Shown here: positions 1 to 12,434 of the stretch, piece after piece
How positions within the stretch are numbered: the first letter of the stretch is position 1
Layout: the number at the start of each line of letters is the position of its first letter
From: Chenggangzhangella methanolivorans
GTDB taxonomy: Bacteria; Pseudomonadota; Alphaproteobacteria; Rhizobiales; Methylopilaceae
Direction of reading: 5' to 3'
NCBI RefSeq assembly: GCF_019797865.1
Contig: NZ_CP081869.1
Span: forward strand, 5,222,501-5,286,500
DNA: 64,000 nucleotides
Position numbers and translations under genes: made by a program
Notes under the pieces: generated by a model
The model's input: the letters and a program-made list of their open reading frames with translations, nothing else
What the model was told of the DNA's origin: nothing
Databases searched by the model: none

Positions 1-1015
1 AAGATGCACCGCGACTGGTGCATGCGGACCGCGCAGAGCGAGGTGGAGGGCGCCGCGACCTATATCCGCCGGCTCGCCAGCCAGTGCGTCAAAGGCCGGC
101 TCGCGCGGCCGACCGACTATGGCGGCTACGACATCGCCGGGAATGAGGCGTTCGAGCGCAGCTATGGAGAGGCGCGCGGCTGGCAGGTGACGTCGGCCTT
201 CAGCGGCCGGACCTTCATGTATTGCGCCGCGACCAAGGATGTCGGCCGCGGCGACGTGCGGCTGGGTCGCGACCTCGTCGAACCGGGCGCGTCCGGGCAG
301 TGGCGGCTTGCTGTTCCGGTGGCGTCGAAGCCCGACTGGCGGGGCGCGCTCGAGATCGACGGCCGAGGCTCGGGCCATGGCGGCGGCGAGAGCGTCGGCG
401 GCGCGGCGCGCGACGGCTGGACGATCGCCTGGCTGTCGATGAGCGACGTCGAGGCCCTGCGGCAGGGCAAGGCGGCGAGGCTGAACGCCGGCGCGGCCGG
501 TTTCGAGTTCGCGCTCGACGGCGCGGCGGCCGCGCTCCTCAAGGTCGAGGAATGCGTCGCGCGCAAAGGCGGCGCTCCGGTCGCCTCGCCGACGCAGGCG
601 TCCGGCGCGAGCGTCGGGCCGGAAATCGCCGCCAAGGGCGCAGTCGCGCATTCGTTCGAGGCGCAGATCTTCATGTCGGCCAAGGCGCAGGCGCGGCTGA
701 AGAAGATCGGCGAGAAGGTGAAGGTCGCGGCTTATTACTCCGGCGAGCCCGTCCCTTCGAAGCGCAAGCTCGCCAACGAGGTCGGCGAGATTTCGCTCGG
801 CGACGAGGAGGTCGTGCTGCCTCCGGAAGGCGGAGCCGCGCGGATGAAGGGCGAGATGCCCGCAAAGAAGATCGGCTGGGTGAAGGAGCTGGTTTTTCTC
901 GGCCCGCCTCGCCCACCAGGACAACCTGCTGAACTGCGGCATCTTCCAGGACTCGATCAAGCGGGCGCAGACGCAGCCGATCGTGATCACCTGCAAGCTG
1001 ATCGACGAGGGGTGA
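1..1015 (+). CDS. hypothetical protein, 5'-truncated by the window edge, one frameshift
   Basis: The reading frame is open from the first base, so the true start lies upstream. I do not recognise a family. The protein has no clear membrane segment. It contains a stretch of short charged segments and ends with a conserved-looking tail carrying the segment CGIFQDSI. At 893-897 a run of five T breaks the frame. With four T the frame runs on through ARLAHQDNLLNCG to a TGA at 1013-1015. This looks like a homopolymer error. The gene is followed by two short hairpin repeats. Confidence is good that this is a real gene, with function unknown. Confidence 0.55.
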
Positions 1016-1024
1016 CCGCACCCT

Positions 1025-1045
1025 CGTCCCGGATCGAGTCAGGGA
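1025..1045. repeat. short hairpin repeat (GTCCC...GGGAC)
   Basis: GTCCC and GGGAC flank an 11-base centre. It resembles the better-paired copy about 100 bases downstream. It sits just after the stop codon of the first gene. Such GTCCCGGA-type hairpins are common between genes in Hyphomicrobiales. There is no T-run, so I do not call it a terminator. Confidence 0.45.
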
Positions 1046-1122
1046 CTCAGAGCCGAAACCGTTTCCGATGGAAATTCCGAGAGGCCGATCTCTCTCTGTC
1101 TCTGAAGCCGCATCGGTTCTAG

Positions 1123-1143
1123 GTCCCGGATCAAGTCCGGGAC
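1123..1143. repeat. short hairpin repeat (GTCCCGGA / TCCGGGAC)
   Basis: A perfect 8-bp stem, GTCCCGGA paired with TCCGGGAC, with a 5-base loop TCAAG. It lies between the first gene and the M50-like gene. It looks like an interspersed intergenic hairpin repeat and not a terminator, because no T-run follows. Confidence 0.6.
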
Positions 1144-1234
1144 AAGAGGGGTCTGCTTCCGGTCTCGCCGCCGCCCGGTTATCGTCTGATCAGAAGTTTC
1201 CGCCGGCCATGCCCGGCCGATCGGCGAGACGACG

Positions 1235-2358
1235 ATGGACGCCATTTTCGCCGCGCTGCAATGGCTCGCGACCGCCGGCCTGCTCGCCTGCGGGTTGCGC
1301 TTCTGGTCTGGGCGTCGCTCCACGCCATGCTCGCAGCGCACGAGGCCGGCCATGCGGCGGCCGCCTGGCTGACGGGCTATCCGGTGCGGCTGGTCGAGGT
1401 CGGAAGCGGCTACGTGCTGTTCCAGGCCGTCGTGGGCCTCACGCTGATCCGCTGGCGTCTGCTTCCGGGCCGCGGGGCGACGTTCCTGTATCGACCGTTC
1501 CTACTAAGGCGGCGAGCGCGCATCGCCTTCTTGATCGGCGGCTGTGCCGCCAACGTCCTCGCGATCGTCGGCCTGTTCGTCGCGATGGACGGCGCGTCCG
1601 AGCAGGTGCGGGGCTATCTGCTGTTCTTCGTCGTCGGGCAGTTTCTCGGACTGTTCGAACTCCTGTCCGTCCGCCCCTCGCGGCTGACGGGCCTGACCCC
1701 CGACGGCGGTGCGCTTCTGGCTGCGTTCCGCGCGCGCCCGGGCTGGGATCGGGCGTTGATCAGGGACTATTTCGCCGGAATCCGCCGCGGCTATCGCGGC
1801 GCGGGGCCCGAGCGCGCCACGAGGCTGTCGGCCGTCGCGCTGCACGCGGTCCATGTCGGCGGCCCCGACCGCGACCCGGACGCGACTGAGCCGCAGGAGC
1901 CCGGCGACCGGTATCTTTCCCGGGCCTGCACGCCGCATTGCTGCGGCGAAGGGCGCTGACGCCGGCCGAACGCGCGACGCTGCTGGACTCGCTCGTCACC
2001 GGGGATCTTCTCGTCGGCTCCGGCGACCTCGCCAATCTCGACCAGTGGTCCGCCGAGCTCGTCGCGCTGCTGCCTGAAAATCCCAACGCCAACGCCAGCC
2101 CGCGGGGCGGTTCTGGCGATGCTCGGCCGTCCCGAGGCGAGACGACATCTGGAGATGGAGTTCGGCCCCGAGGCGACGCCCTTCGCCTGCTCGCTCCGGC
2201 ACGCTTTCCTGGCCCGCGCGCTGCTGAACGAGGGGAACGTGGGGGCGGCGAGGGAGGAGATCGAAAGATCCAAGGGGCGCTGGGCGGAGATGGGCATACG
2301 CCTGACGCTGCCGGTCATCGCCGCGATGGAGGAGGAGATGGCGGAGGAGGGAGCCTGA
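1235..2358 (+). CDS. M50-like membrane zinc protease with helical C-terminal part, frameshifted
   Basis: The ATG at 1235 opens a hydrophobic N-terminus (MDAIFAALQW...). A frame change near 1290 leads into VWASLHAMLAAHEAGHAAAAW, where HEAGH is the HExxH zinc motif of M50 site-2-type proteases. Several hydrophobic segments follow. A later TPDGG resembles the second M50 motif that supplies the third ligand. The C-terminal part, with segments LTPAERATLLDSL and LLNEGNVGAAREEIERS, is helical and repeat-like. It is reached through further frame changes near 1915 and at 2113-2116, where G4 should be G3. I read one gene of about 370 residues with three indels. Two genes, with the second starting near 1938, is the alternative. 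Confidence 0.55.
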
Positions 2359-2720
2359 GGGGCCGCGGCGCGATGACGGCGACGATGCGCAGCAGCCGCG
2401 CCCGGACTTCCTGTCGCAGCAGCGGCGTGGCGGGCGTCCGCGTTCGTGCGGGGCGCTTCTGAACCCTACCACCAGAGGGGCGTCCATGTCGCGACGGCGA
2501 CCGTCGCAGGGTTCGTCATGCCGGCGGAAGGCCCCGCGAACGCAGCGAAGGCGTTCCGGACGCTGCGCGGCCAGAAGGCGGAGGCGCGGGAGTTCGAGAG
2601 GGGCGTGCACGCTGAAGAGGTGAGGCGGTATGGGCCTCTAAAAGAAAACGGCCCGGGTTCGTCCGGGCCGTTTCTTGATTGAAGGCGCTCGGCTCAATCT
2701 CTCATCGATGAGCCGTTCGC
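2359..2720. other. intergenic stretch between converging genes
   Basis: I see no convincing gene here. A 78-codon plus-strand frame (2446-2682) is open, but it runs straight through the terminator hairpin at 2649-2670 and has no family resemblance. I treat it as chance. Confidence 0.5.
2649..2670. terminator. bidirectional intrinsic terminator
   Basis: The 8-bp stem CGGCCCGG/CCGGGCCG has a 6-base loop. It is flanked by AAAGAAAA on the left and TTTCTT on the right, so it can act on both strands. It lies between the M50-like gene (plus) and the end of nrdJ (minus), about 50 bases past the nrdJ stop. Confidence 0.8.
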
Positions 2721-6431
<3,711 letters not shown>

Positions 6432-6685
6432 GGTCGTCCAAAGCTCCAAAAGTCAGGCCGGCCGCGCCCCCGAGACGCGTCAGCGTTCCAGATGCAGTCG
6501 CCGGAGCGCAAGAAGCCGCTCTCGCGCAGGGCGTGCGCAAGTTTGGCCGGAAGGCCGGGAGGCCTTGCGCGGGCGATGCGTTCGATTGTTCCGTCGCTGT
6601 CTGGCGCCGACGATCAGGTCGGCTGCGACGGGTCCGAAGCTGGTCGAGAATCGTGTCTCAGTCGAGTCTCTTTTTCCCGTACGTA

Positions 6686-6701
6686 TCCCAATCTGTGGGG
6701 C
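6686..6701. promoter_or_regulatory. NrdR box, gene-proximal (weaker)
   Basis: CCCAATCTGTGGGG matches the palindromic NrdR consensus acaCwAtATaTwGtgt at about 9 of 16 positions. It starts exactly 31 bases from the stronger box. That spacing (three helical turns) is what tandem NrdR sites show. It lies about 255 bases upstream of the nrdJ start codon. Confidence 0.6.
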
Positions 6702-6716
6702 CATGTGGTCCGTTCG

Positions 6717-6732
6717 AGACTAGATATAGTGT
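6717..6732. promoter_or_regulatory. NrdR box, gene-distal (strong)
   Basis: On the minus strand the site reads ACACTATATCTAGTCT, matching the NrdR consensus at 14 of 16 positions. NrdR is the ATP/dATP-sensing repressor of ribonucleotide reductase genes. The second box 31 bases away makes this a typical paired operator for nrdJ. No nrdR gene is in the window. Confidence 0.75.
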
Positions 6733-7027
6733 CGCCCGACTCCTGAATCAAAGGTTGACGACCTGTTCACGGCGCTGTCTCAAACCGTCGTTTTTCAGCG
6801 CTCGTTAACGGCCCGGCCCGATCCGGCGCGCTGTGGAAAACTGCGGGGACGATTGTGGCCGCGGCCGCCGTCAAGCGGAAAACCGGAGGGTCGTCGAACA
6901 CCGGGGATAAGCGGCGGGCGACAACGTTCACGGCCCCGCGAAAGCGGCCTCCGAACGGCTGTGCGGACTGGACAAACGCAGCCTGCGGGCCGATACCCAT
7001 CGGACCTTTCTCGGCGGGCGGCGACCC

Positions 7028-7450
7028 ATGTCCCTGATGAGCATCCTCACGAGCGTCTTCACCTGGTGGAACGGCTCCACCATCGGAACGCGCGTGGCCA
7101 TTTCTCGGGCCAAGGGCGAACTCGTGGGCGAGGACGAGTTCGGCAACAAGTATTATCGCCTGCCGAACGACCCCGCGAAGAACGCCGCCTTCGGGACCGA
7201 GCGGCGCTGGGTGATCTATTCGGGCTACGCCGAGGCCTCGGCGATTCCCGCCGGCTGGCACGGCTGGATGCACCACACGGTCAACACGCCGCCTGCGAAC
7301 GAGAACTACGTCGCGCGCGAATGGCAGAAGCCGCATCTTCCGAATCGCACTGGTTCGGCCGACGCCTATCGCCCGAAGGGCTCGGCGCTCTCGACGGGCA
7401 AGCGTCCGGCCGCGACCGGCGACTATCAGGCCTGGTCGCCCGGCGACTGA
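7028..7450 (+). CDS. NADH:ubiquinone oxidoreductase accessory subunit, NDUFA12 family
   Basis: A 140-residue protein of the NDUFA12/B17.2 family, a peripheral subunit of respiratory complex I shared by alphaproteobacteria and mitochondria. Recognisable family segments are GTRVAISRAKGELVGEDEFGN, KYYRLPND and GWHGWMHH. It is intact. ATG 7028 gives the standard short N-terminus (MSLMSILTSVFTWWNG). It is followed by the DUF2155 gene, a usual neighbour. In many Hyphomicrobiales these two lie beside aat-accC-accB, but here that group is about 11 kb away on the other strand. Confidence 0.92.
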   Translation: MSLMSILTSVFTWWNGSTIGTRVAISRAKGELVGEDEFGNKYYRLPNDPAKNAAFGTERRWVIYSGYAEASAIPAGWHGWMHHTVNTPPANENYVAREWQKPHLPNRTGSADAYRPKGSALSTGKRPAATGDYQAWSPGD

Positions 7451-7489
7451 GGCTCCGTTTTCGCCTCGTCCGCGCCTGAATTTCCGGGC

Positions 7490-8022
7490 TTGCTCACGGC
7501 GTCGAAAATCGTCGCGTCTCCTGTCCGAGGCTTGAAAGCCGTTTTGTCGTCCCTTCGCTGTCTGCTGATCGCCGCCGCGGCTCTCGTTCCGGCGGCCGCG
7601 CTCGCCCAGAACCCGGCACCTCCACGCTCGAGCGCCAGCCGCGCGCCGCGCGGCCCGAGGTCGTGCAGCCGACGCCGCGGATTTCGAACCCGGTCGCGGT
7701 GTTCAACGGGCTCGACAAGATCACCGGCCGCATCACCGAATTCGACGCGCCGATCGACAAGGTCGCGACTTTCGGCGCGCTGAAGGTGACGCCGCATGTC
7801 TGCTACACGCGCCCGCCGACCGAGGCCCCGAACACGACCTCGTATGTCGACGTCGAGGAGATCACGCTCACCAACGAGCAGCGTAAGATCTATTCGGGCT
7901 GGATGTTCGCCTCGAGTCCCGGCCTCACGGGCGTCGAGCATCCGATCTACGACGTGTGGCTGATCGACTGCAAAGGCGGCGCGCGCCCCGAGGCCCCGCA
8001 GGGGCCGACGCTCGGCGAGTGA
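7490..8022 (+). CDS. DUF2155 domain protein, exported, one frameshift
   Basis: The N-terminus carries a signal peptide (LLIAAAALVPAAALAQ). After a frame change near 7606-7620 the mature part reads NPVAVFNGLDKITGRITEF, CYTRPPTEAPNT and GVEHPIYDVWLIDC, typical of DUF2155. The family is periplasmic or membrane-attached and of unknown function. It nearly always neighbours NDUFA12 in alphaproteobacteria, which suggests a link to complex I or to the envelope. The start is uncertain: TTG 7490 opens the frame, and TTG 7532 (MKAVLSSL...) would give a tidier signal peptide but leaves almost no space after its GAGG. Confidence 0.8.
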
Positions 8023-8035
8023 GCTTCATACGGCG

Positions 8036-8110
8036 ACGAGCCTGCGGTCGCTCTACGCCAAGCTCGGCCGCCGCGAGGACGTGACGCACTTCGACATCGA
8101 CCCGGAATGA
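8036..8110 (+). other. short coding-like tail without a start
   Basis: Just after the DUF2155 stop, a different frame reads as plausible protein (segments SLRSLYAKLGRREDV and HFDIDPE) up to a TGA at 8108-8110. It has no start codon or ribosome site of its own. It could be the remnant of a lost gene's 3' end or chance. I do not recognise a family. Confidence 0.2.
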
Positions 8111-8135
8111 CGCCGCACGACGGCGCGCGCTCGGC

Positions 8136-8894
8136 TTAGATGTCGCCCGGCACGTTCGCGCCGTAAGGCGGCCGGGGAATCTGCATGTGGGCGTCGCGCA
8201 GCGCCTGCGACCAGCGCTCCCGAAGATCGAGAAAATACTGGTCGTTCGGCTCGATCCGGAAATCGAGCTCGGGTTCGAGCGCGTCCTTCCGCAGCACGAG
8301 GACGTCGATGGGCGGGCCGACGCCGAGATTGGAGCGCATGGTCGAGTCCATCGAGATCAGGCCGATCTTCAGCGCGTCGTAGAGGTCGGTGTCGTAGGTG
8401 ACCGCCCGGTCGAGAATCGGCTTGCCGTATTTGTGCTCGCCGATCTGGAAATAGGGGGTGTCGGGCGTCACCTCGATGAAGTTGCCGGCGGCGTAGATCA
8501 TGAAGAGACGCAGGCGTCCGCCCGCCACCTGACCGGCGAAGAGCATCTGGACGTCGAAGCGCGCCGTCATTTGTTCGAGGCTCGCGCCGTCGACGCGCCA
8601 GACCTCGCGCACCGCCCGGCCGACGAGCTGCGCCGCCTTGAACATGGTGGGCTGCTGGTCGAGCGTCTCGAGCTCGCCCGTTTCGGGATTCTCGACGCCC
8701 TCCGACAGCAGCGACAGCACCGACTGGCTGACCGACAGGTTCCCGGACGTCGCGATGGCGAGCGTGCGCCGTCCCTTCTCCGAGACGATCTTTAGCTTGC
8801 GAAAGGTCGCGATGTTGTCGATGCCCGCGTTGGTCCGCGTGTCAGCGATCATCACGAGCCCGTCGCGGACCAGTATGCCGACGCAATACGTCAT
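8136..8894 (-). CDS. Anbu: proteasome-type (20S-like) peptidase homologue
   Basis: A 252-residue protein of COG3484, called Anbu (ancestral beta subunit), related to HslV and 20S proteasome beta subunits. After Met removal the N-terminal residue would be Thr (MTYCVGILV), the expected N-terminal nucleophile. An Asp in ADTRTNAG and a Lys in FRKLKI occupy the usual catalytic places. It is intact. It is the last gene of a four-gene minus-strand run (ATP-grasp, alpha-E, transglutaminase-like, Anbu), the known conserved Anbu cluster. Its substrate is unknown. A gap of about 119 bases separates it from the preceding gene. Confidence 0.92.
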   Translation of the reverse strand: MTYCVGILVRDGLVMIADTRTNAGIDNIATFRKLKIVSEKGRRTLAIATSGNLSVSQSVLSLLSEGVENPETGELETLDQQPTMFKAAQLVGRAVREVWRVDGASLEQMTARFDVQMLFAGQVAGGRLRLFMIYAAGNFIEVTPDTPYFQIGEHKYGKPILDRAVTYDTDLYDALKIGLISMDSTMRSNLGVGPPIDVLVLRKDALEPELDFRIEPNDQYFLDLRERWSQALRDAHMQIPRPPYGANVPGDI

Positions 8895-9013
8895 GGAGAA
8901 ATACGATCCCGAGCTCCCGCGCGCGGGAGGCTAGCAGGGGAGAAGGCCGCGGCACAATGCGCGAGTCTCCGGCGCCGCCGAAAGCTGGGCGCCGAAGTTC
9001 GAAAGCTGCGGCG

Positions 9014-9935
9014 TCAGGCGCGGCGGAAAGCGCGCGGACCGCCCGAAGCTTCGACCGACACGTCCACCGAAAACGTCTCGCCGATCCCGCCATATCGCGA
9101 GCCGCGGGTGGGCGCCGCGCCCAGATGATCGAGGCCGATGGCGACGCGGACGTGCGATTCGGTGGTGCTGAGGCCGAGCGACGGATCGAAGCCGACCCAG
9201 CCGAGACCCGGCGCATAGGCCTCGGCCCAGCAATGCGCGGCGTTCTGCGGGCGAGGCCCGTCGTCCTCGTCCTCCGCCTCGGCCGCGCCCATGCTTTGCG
9301 TCTGCCCGTCCTGGCTCTGGCTGAGCGAGGCGGTGGCCGACTGCCCGCCGTCCTTCAGGTGCAGATAGCCGGTGACGTATCGCCCGGGCGACCCCAGGCT
9401 GCGCGCGGCGGCGAGGAAGACATGGGCGAGATCCTGCGGCGTGCCGCGCTTCACGCCGAAGGCCTCCGCCGCGCTGCCGGCGGGATCCTTCGCCTCCGGA
9501 TCGAGGGCCACCGTCTCGTGGACGGGCGAGCAGGCGGTGGAGCGCGTCGAGCGGATCCTTGGCGCCGGCCGCCGCGTCGGCGGCGAAGGCGCGGATGTCG
9601 AGGTCAGGCGTCGAGAGGTCGGTCTCGCGCAGATAAAGCGGCGCCGGGAACCGCTCCACCGCGCCCCGCACCACGCCGCTGACGTCATGGGTGTCAACCT
9701 CGCCCTCGACGAGGACGCTCAGGCTTTCGACCGGCCCGTCGACCGCGAAGACGTGGGTCTGGTTGCCGAACGCGTCCTCCGAGGCGTGGAGGCGGCAATT
9801 GCGGTCGATGTCGAGCCGCCAGCGCACCACGTGCAGCCCCTCGAAGCTGCGCGGGGTGAGGCGCAGCGTCTGGATCACAGAGGCCGGCGCCGTCTCGAAA
9901 TTGTAGACCGTCTCGTGACGGATCTTCAGGCGCAT
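9014..9935 (-). CDS. transglutaminase-like protein of the Anbu cluster, one frameshift
   Basis: The N-terminal half (MRLKIRHETVYNFE...) is the bacterial transglutaminase N-terminal domain. After a frame change near 9535 the core reads QDLAHVFLAAARSLG, RYVTGYLH, HCWAEAY and GWVGFDPS. The His (HCWAEAY) and Asp (FDPS) of the cysteine-protease-like triad are present. Where the family normally has Cys (G-x-C-x-D) this protein has GTPQDLAH, so Pro replaces the nucleophile. It may be non-catalytic or a binding protein. It starts 28 bases after the alpha-E gene and is probably co-transcribed with it. Confidence 0.85.
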
Positions 9936-9963
9936 GTCGCAGCCACCGTCATGCCAGGCGTCG

Positions 9964-10905
9964 TCATGCGAGATACTGCTCGTGGATCGCCGAGCCGAGC
10001 CGGTTGTTGTCGCTGATGAAGCCGGTGATGAACTCGTGCAGCCCGCCCTGGAACACCTCCTTGATGTCGGCGTTGTCGAGCCTCACCCTGCTCGCCCGCG
10101 CGAGCCGCTGCGCCTGGCCCTGGCGGCCATAGGCGCGCGCGAGGTCGTCGAGATGGCGCACGAGCTCGCCATAGCAGGAGGCGAGCGAGCGCGGCATCTG
10201 GTCGTTGAGGATCAGGAGATCGGCCACCAGCCAGGGCTTCAGGCTCTCGCGATAGACCCAGTGGTAGCTGTTCACGGCCGACACGGCGCGCAGGATCGCG
10301 GACCACTGGTAATAGTCGAGGCCGCCGCCGACCTCGTCCTTGTCGGGCAGCAGCAGGTGGTACTTCACGTCGAGGATGCGCGCGGTGTTGTCGGCGCGCT
10401 CGAGCAGCATCCCGAGCTGCGAAAAGTCGTAGATGTCGTTCCGCAGCATCGTCCGCGCGGCCGAACCGTCGAACCGCAGCGAGATCTCCTTCACCCAGGT
10501 GAGGAAGCGGGTTAGCTCCTCGCCTGCGAGCTTGCGGTCGGAGGTCCGGCGCAGCTCGATCCACGCGCCGTTGATGGCGTCCCACATCTCCATGGTGAGC
10601 GCGGTTCGGACCGAGCGGGCGTTGTGCCGGGCGGTCTCGAAGCAGCTCAGGATCGACGAGGGGTTGTCGCGGTCGAAAGCGAGATAGCTCACCACGTTCT
10701 CGTGGTTGGCTTCCTCGTACTTCGCGAAGAAGGCGGTGGCCACGCCCGCGGTCTGCAGCGCGCTTTCCCACTCGTTGGTCTTGCCGCCATAGGCGACGGG
10801 AAGCGAGGCGAGGCGCTGGGTCGCGTCGAGGATGCGCGCGAGCGAGTCGGCGCGCTCGATGTAGCGCGAGAGCCAGAACAGGTTGTCGGCGGTGCGGCTC
10901 AGCAT
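9964..10905 (-). CDS. alpha-E domain protein of the Anbu cluster
   Basis: A 313-residue all-helical protein of the alpha-E family (COG2307). The N-terminus MLSRTADNLFWLSRYIERAD and the internal GMLLERADNTARILDVKYH are typical. It is intact. In genomes it almost always accompanies a circularly permuted ATP-grasp protein and a transglutaminase-like protein. Comparative genomics has proposed that the set makes or modifies a small peptide. The biochemical role is unproven. It starts two bases after the ATP-grasp stop codon, so translation is probably coupled. Confidence 0.92.
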   Translation of the reverse strand: MLSRTADNLFWLSRYIERADSLARILDATQRLASLPVAYGGKTNEWESALQTAGVATAFFAKYEEANHENVVSYLAFDRDNPSSILSCFETARHNARSVRTALTMEMWDAINGAWIELRRTSDRKLAGEELTRFLTWVKEISLRFDGSAARTMLRNDIYDFSQLGMLLERADNTARILDVKYHLLLPDKDEVGGGLDYYQWSAILRAVSAVNSYHWVYRESLKPWLVADLLILNDQMPRSLASCYGELVRHLDDLARAYGRQGQAQRLARASRVRLDNADIKEVFQGGLHEFITGFISDNNRLGSAIHEQYLA

Positions 10906-10906
10906 G

Positions 10907-12342
10907 TCAGTCGTCCAGCACCCAGGTGTCCTTGGTCCCGCCGCCCTGGCTCGAATTCACGACCAGCGATCCCTCCTTCATCGCGACGCGCGTCAGCCCG
11001 CCGGGCACGATGCGCACGGCGTCCGTGCCGGTCAGCACGAAGGGCCGCAGATCGACATGCCGCGGCGCGACGCCGGAATTGACGTAAGTGGGGCAGGTGG
11101 AGAGCGCGAGCGTCGGCTGGGCGATGAAGCCCGCCGGCGAGGCTTCAGCTTGGCGCGGAAGAGCTCGATCTGCTCCTTGGTGGCGTGCGGGCCGACCAGC
11201 ATGCCGTAGCCGCCGGAGCCGTGGACCTCCTTCACCACGAGCTCGGGCAGATGGTCGAGCACGTATTTGAGCGCTTCGGGCTCGCGGCAGCGATAGGTCG
11301 GGACGTTCTTCAAGATGGGCTCTGCGCCGAGATAGAACTTAATGATCTCGGGCATGTAGCTGTAGACGGCCTTGTCGTCGGCGACGCCGGTGCCGACCGC
11401 GTTGGTCAGCGTGATGTTGCCGGCGTGGTAGGCGCTGATCAGCCCCGGAACGCCGAGCGAACTCTCGGGCTTGAACACCATCGGGTCGATCCACTCGTCG
11501 TCGATGCGGCGGTAGATCACGTCGACGCGCTTGGGGCCCTCGGTCGTGCGCATGTAGACGACGTCGTCGCGCACGAAGAGGTCGCGGCCCTCGACCAGCT
11601 CGACGCCGAGCTTGTCGGCCAGGAACGAGTGCTCGTAATAGGCCGAGTTGTAGACGCCCGGCGTCATCAGCACGACGGTGGGGTCGGCCGAGGCCGACCG
11701 CGGCGCGATCGAGCGCAGCGTGGCCAGAAGCTCGTCGGAGTATTTCTCGACCGGCGCGACGCGGTGGCGCGAGAACAGCTCGGGGAAGAGGCGGATCATC
11801 ACCTCGCGGTTCTCGAGCATGTAGGAGACGCCCGACGGCGTGCGGGCGTTGTCCTCGAGAACGTAGAAAGTGTCGGCGTCGACGCGGACGATGTCGATGC
11901 CGGCGATGTGGACCCAGAGGTCGTGAGGCGGTCGCTTGCCCGCCATCTCGGGCCGGAACGCCTCGTTCTGGAACACGAGGTCGTCGGGGATGATCCCGGC
12001 CTTCAGGATCTCGCGCCGTCCGTAGACGTCGGCGATGTACATGTTGAGCGCCCGAACGCGCTGCTCGAGGCCGACCTTGAGCGCGTTCCACTCAGGGTTC
12101 GTGATGATGCGCGGGATGATGTCGAACGGGATCAGGCGCTCCTGCGCCTGCTGGTCGCCATAGACCGCGAAGGTGATGCCGATGCGCCGAAACAGCAGCT
12201 CGGCTTCCTTCACCCGATATTCCAGGAGATCGGGGGGCGCCGCGCTGAGCCATTCGGAAAGCTTGCCATAGGCCTCGCGGATTGAGCCGTCGGACAGCGT
12301 CATTTCGTCAAAGGCGAGGGCTGGCAAGCGAACGGACTCCAA
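10907..12342 (-). CDS. circularly permuted ATP-grasp type 2 protein, one frameshift near the C-terminus
   Basis: It belongs to the CP_ATPgrasp_2 family (COG2308), predicted to form amide bonds using ATP. Recognisable segments are RIITNPEWNALKVGLEQR, VHIAGIDIVR, YVLEDNARTPSGVSYMLENR, LMTPGVYNSAYYEH and VVKEVHGSGGYGMLVGP. A frame change near 11140 interrupts it. The correct frame continues through NSGVAPRHVDLRPFVLTG to a TGA at 10907-10909. The listed start is a TTG at 12342. A start nearer the segment FDEMTLSDGSIREAY is possible. It is the first gene of the Anbu operon, with a GC-rich inverted repeat in the 90 bases upstream. Confidence 0.88.
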
Positions 12343-12434
12343 TAGAACGCGTCTGGAGAGATGCTAATCCACGAGCGGCTCGTGGAAAGGGGGGCGGCGC
12401 CCCTTTTTCAGGCGCCGCGGCGCCTCCCGACCCG

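Larger units (their letters stand above)
6432..7027. other. divergent intergenic region between nrdJ and the NDUFA12 gene
   Basis: This 600-base gap holds the two NrdR boxes listed separately and presumably the promoters of both divergent genes. The centre is less GC-rich than the genes. I found no cobalamin riboswitch signature ahead of nrdJ and no tRNA. Open frames on both strands here look like chance. Confidence 0.5.

Noticed and set aside
2446..2682. A 78-codon open frame before the nrdJ terminator
   Set aside because: It reads through the intrinsic terminator hairpin and has no family resemblance.
6705..6725. tRNA T-loop-like GTTCGAGAC
   Set aside because: No acceptor, D-arm or anticodon arm can be built around it. 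The NrdR box covers the position.
6432..7027. Cobalamin riboswitch ahead of nrdJ
   Set aside because: No B12-box or expected helices could be seen. Paired NrdR boxes explain regulation better.
12343..12434. Strong terminator between radC and the ATP-grasp gene
   Set aside because: GC-rich inverted repeats are present, but the T-run on the minus strand is too short to be convincing.
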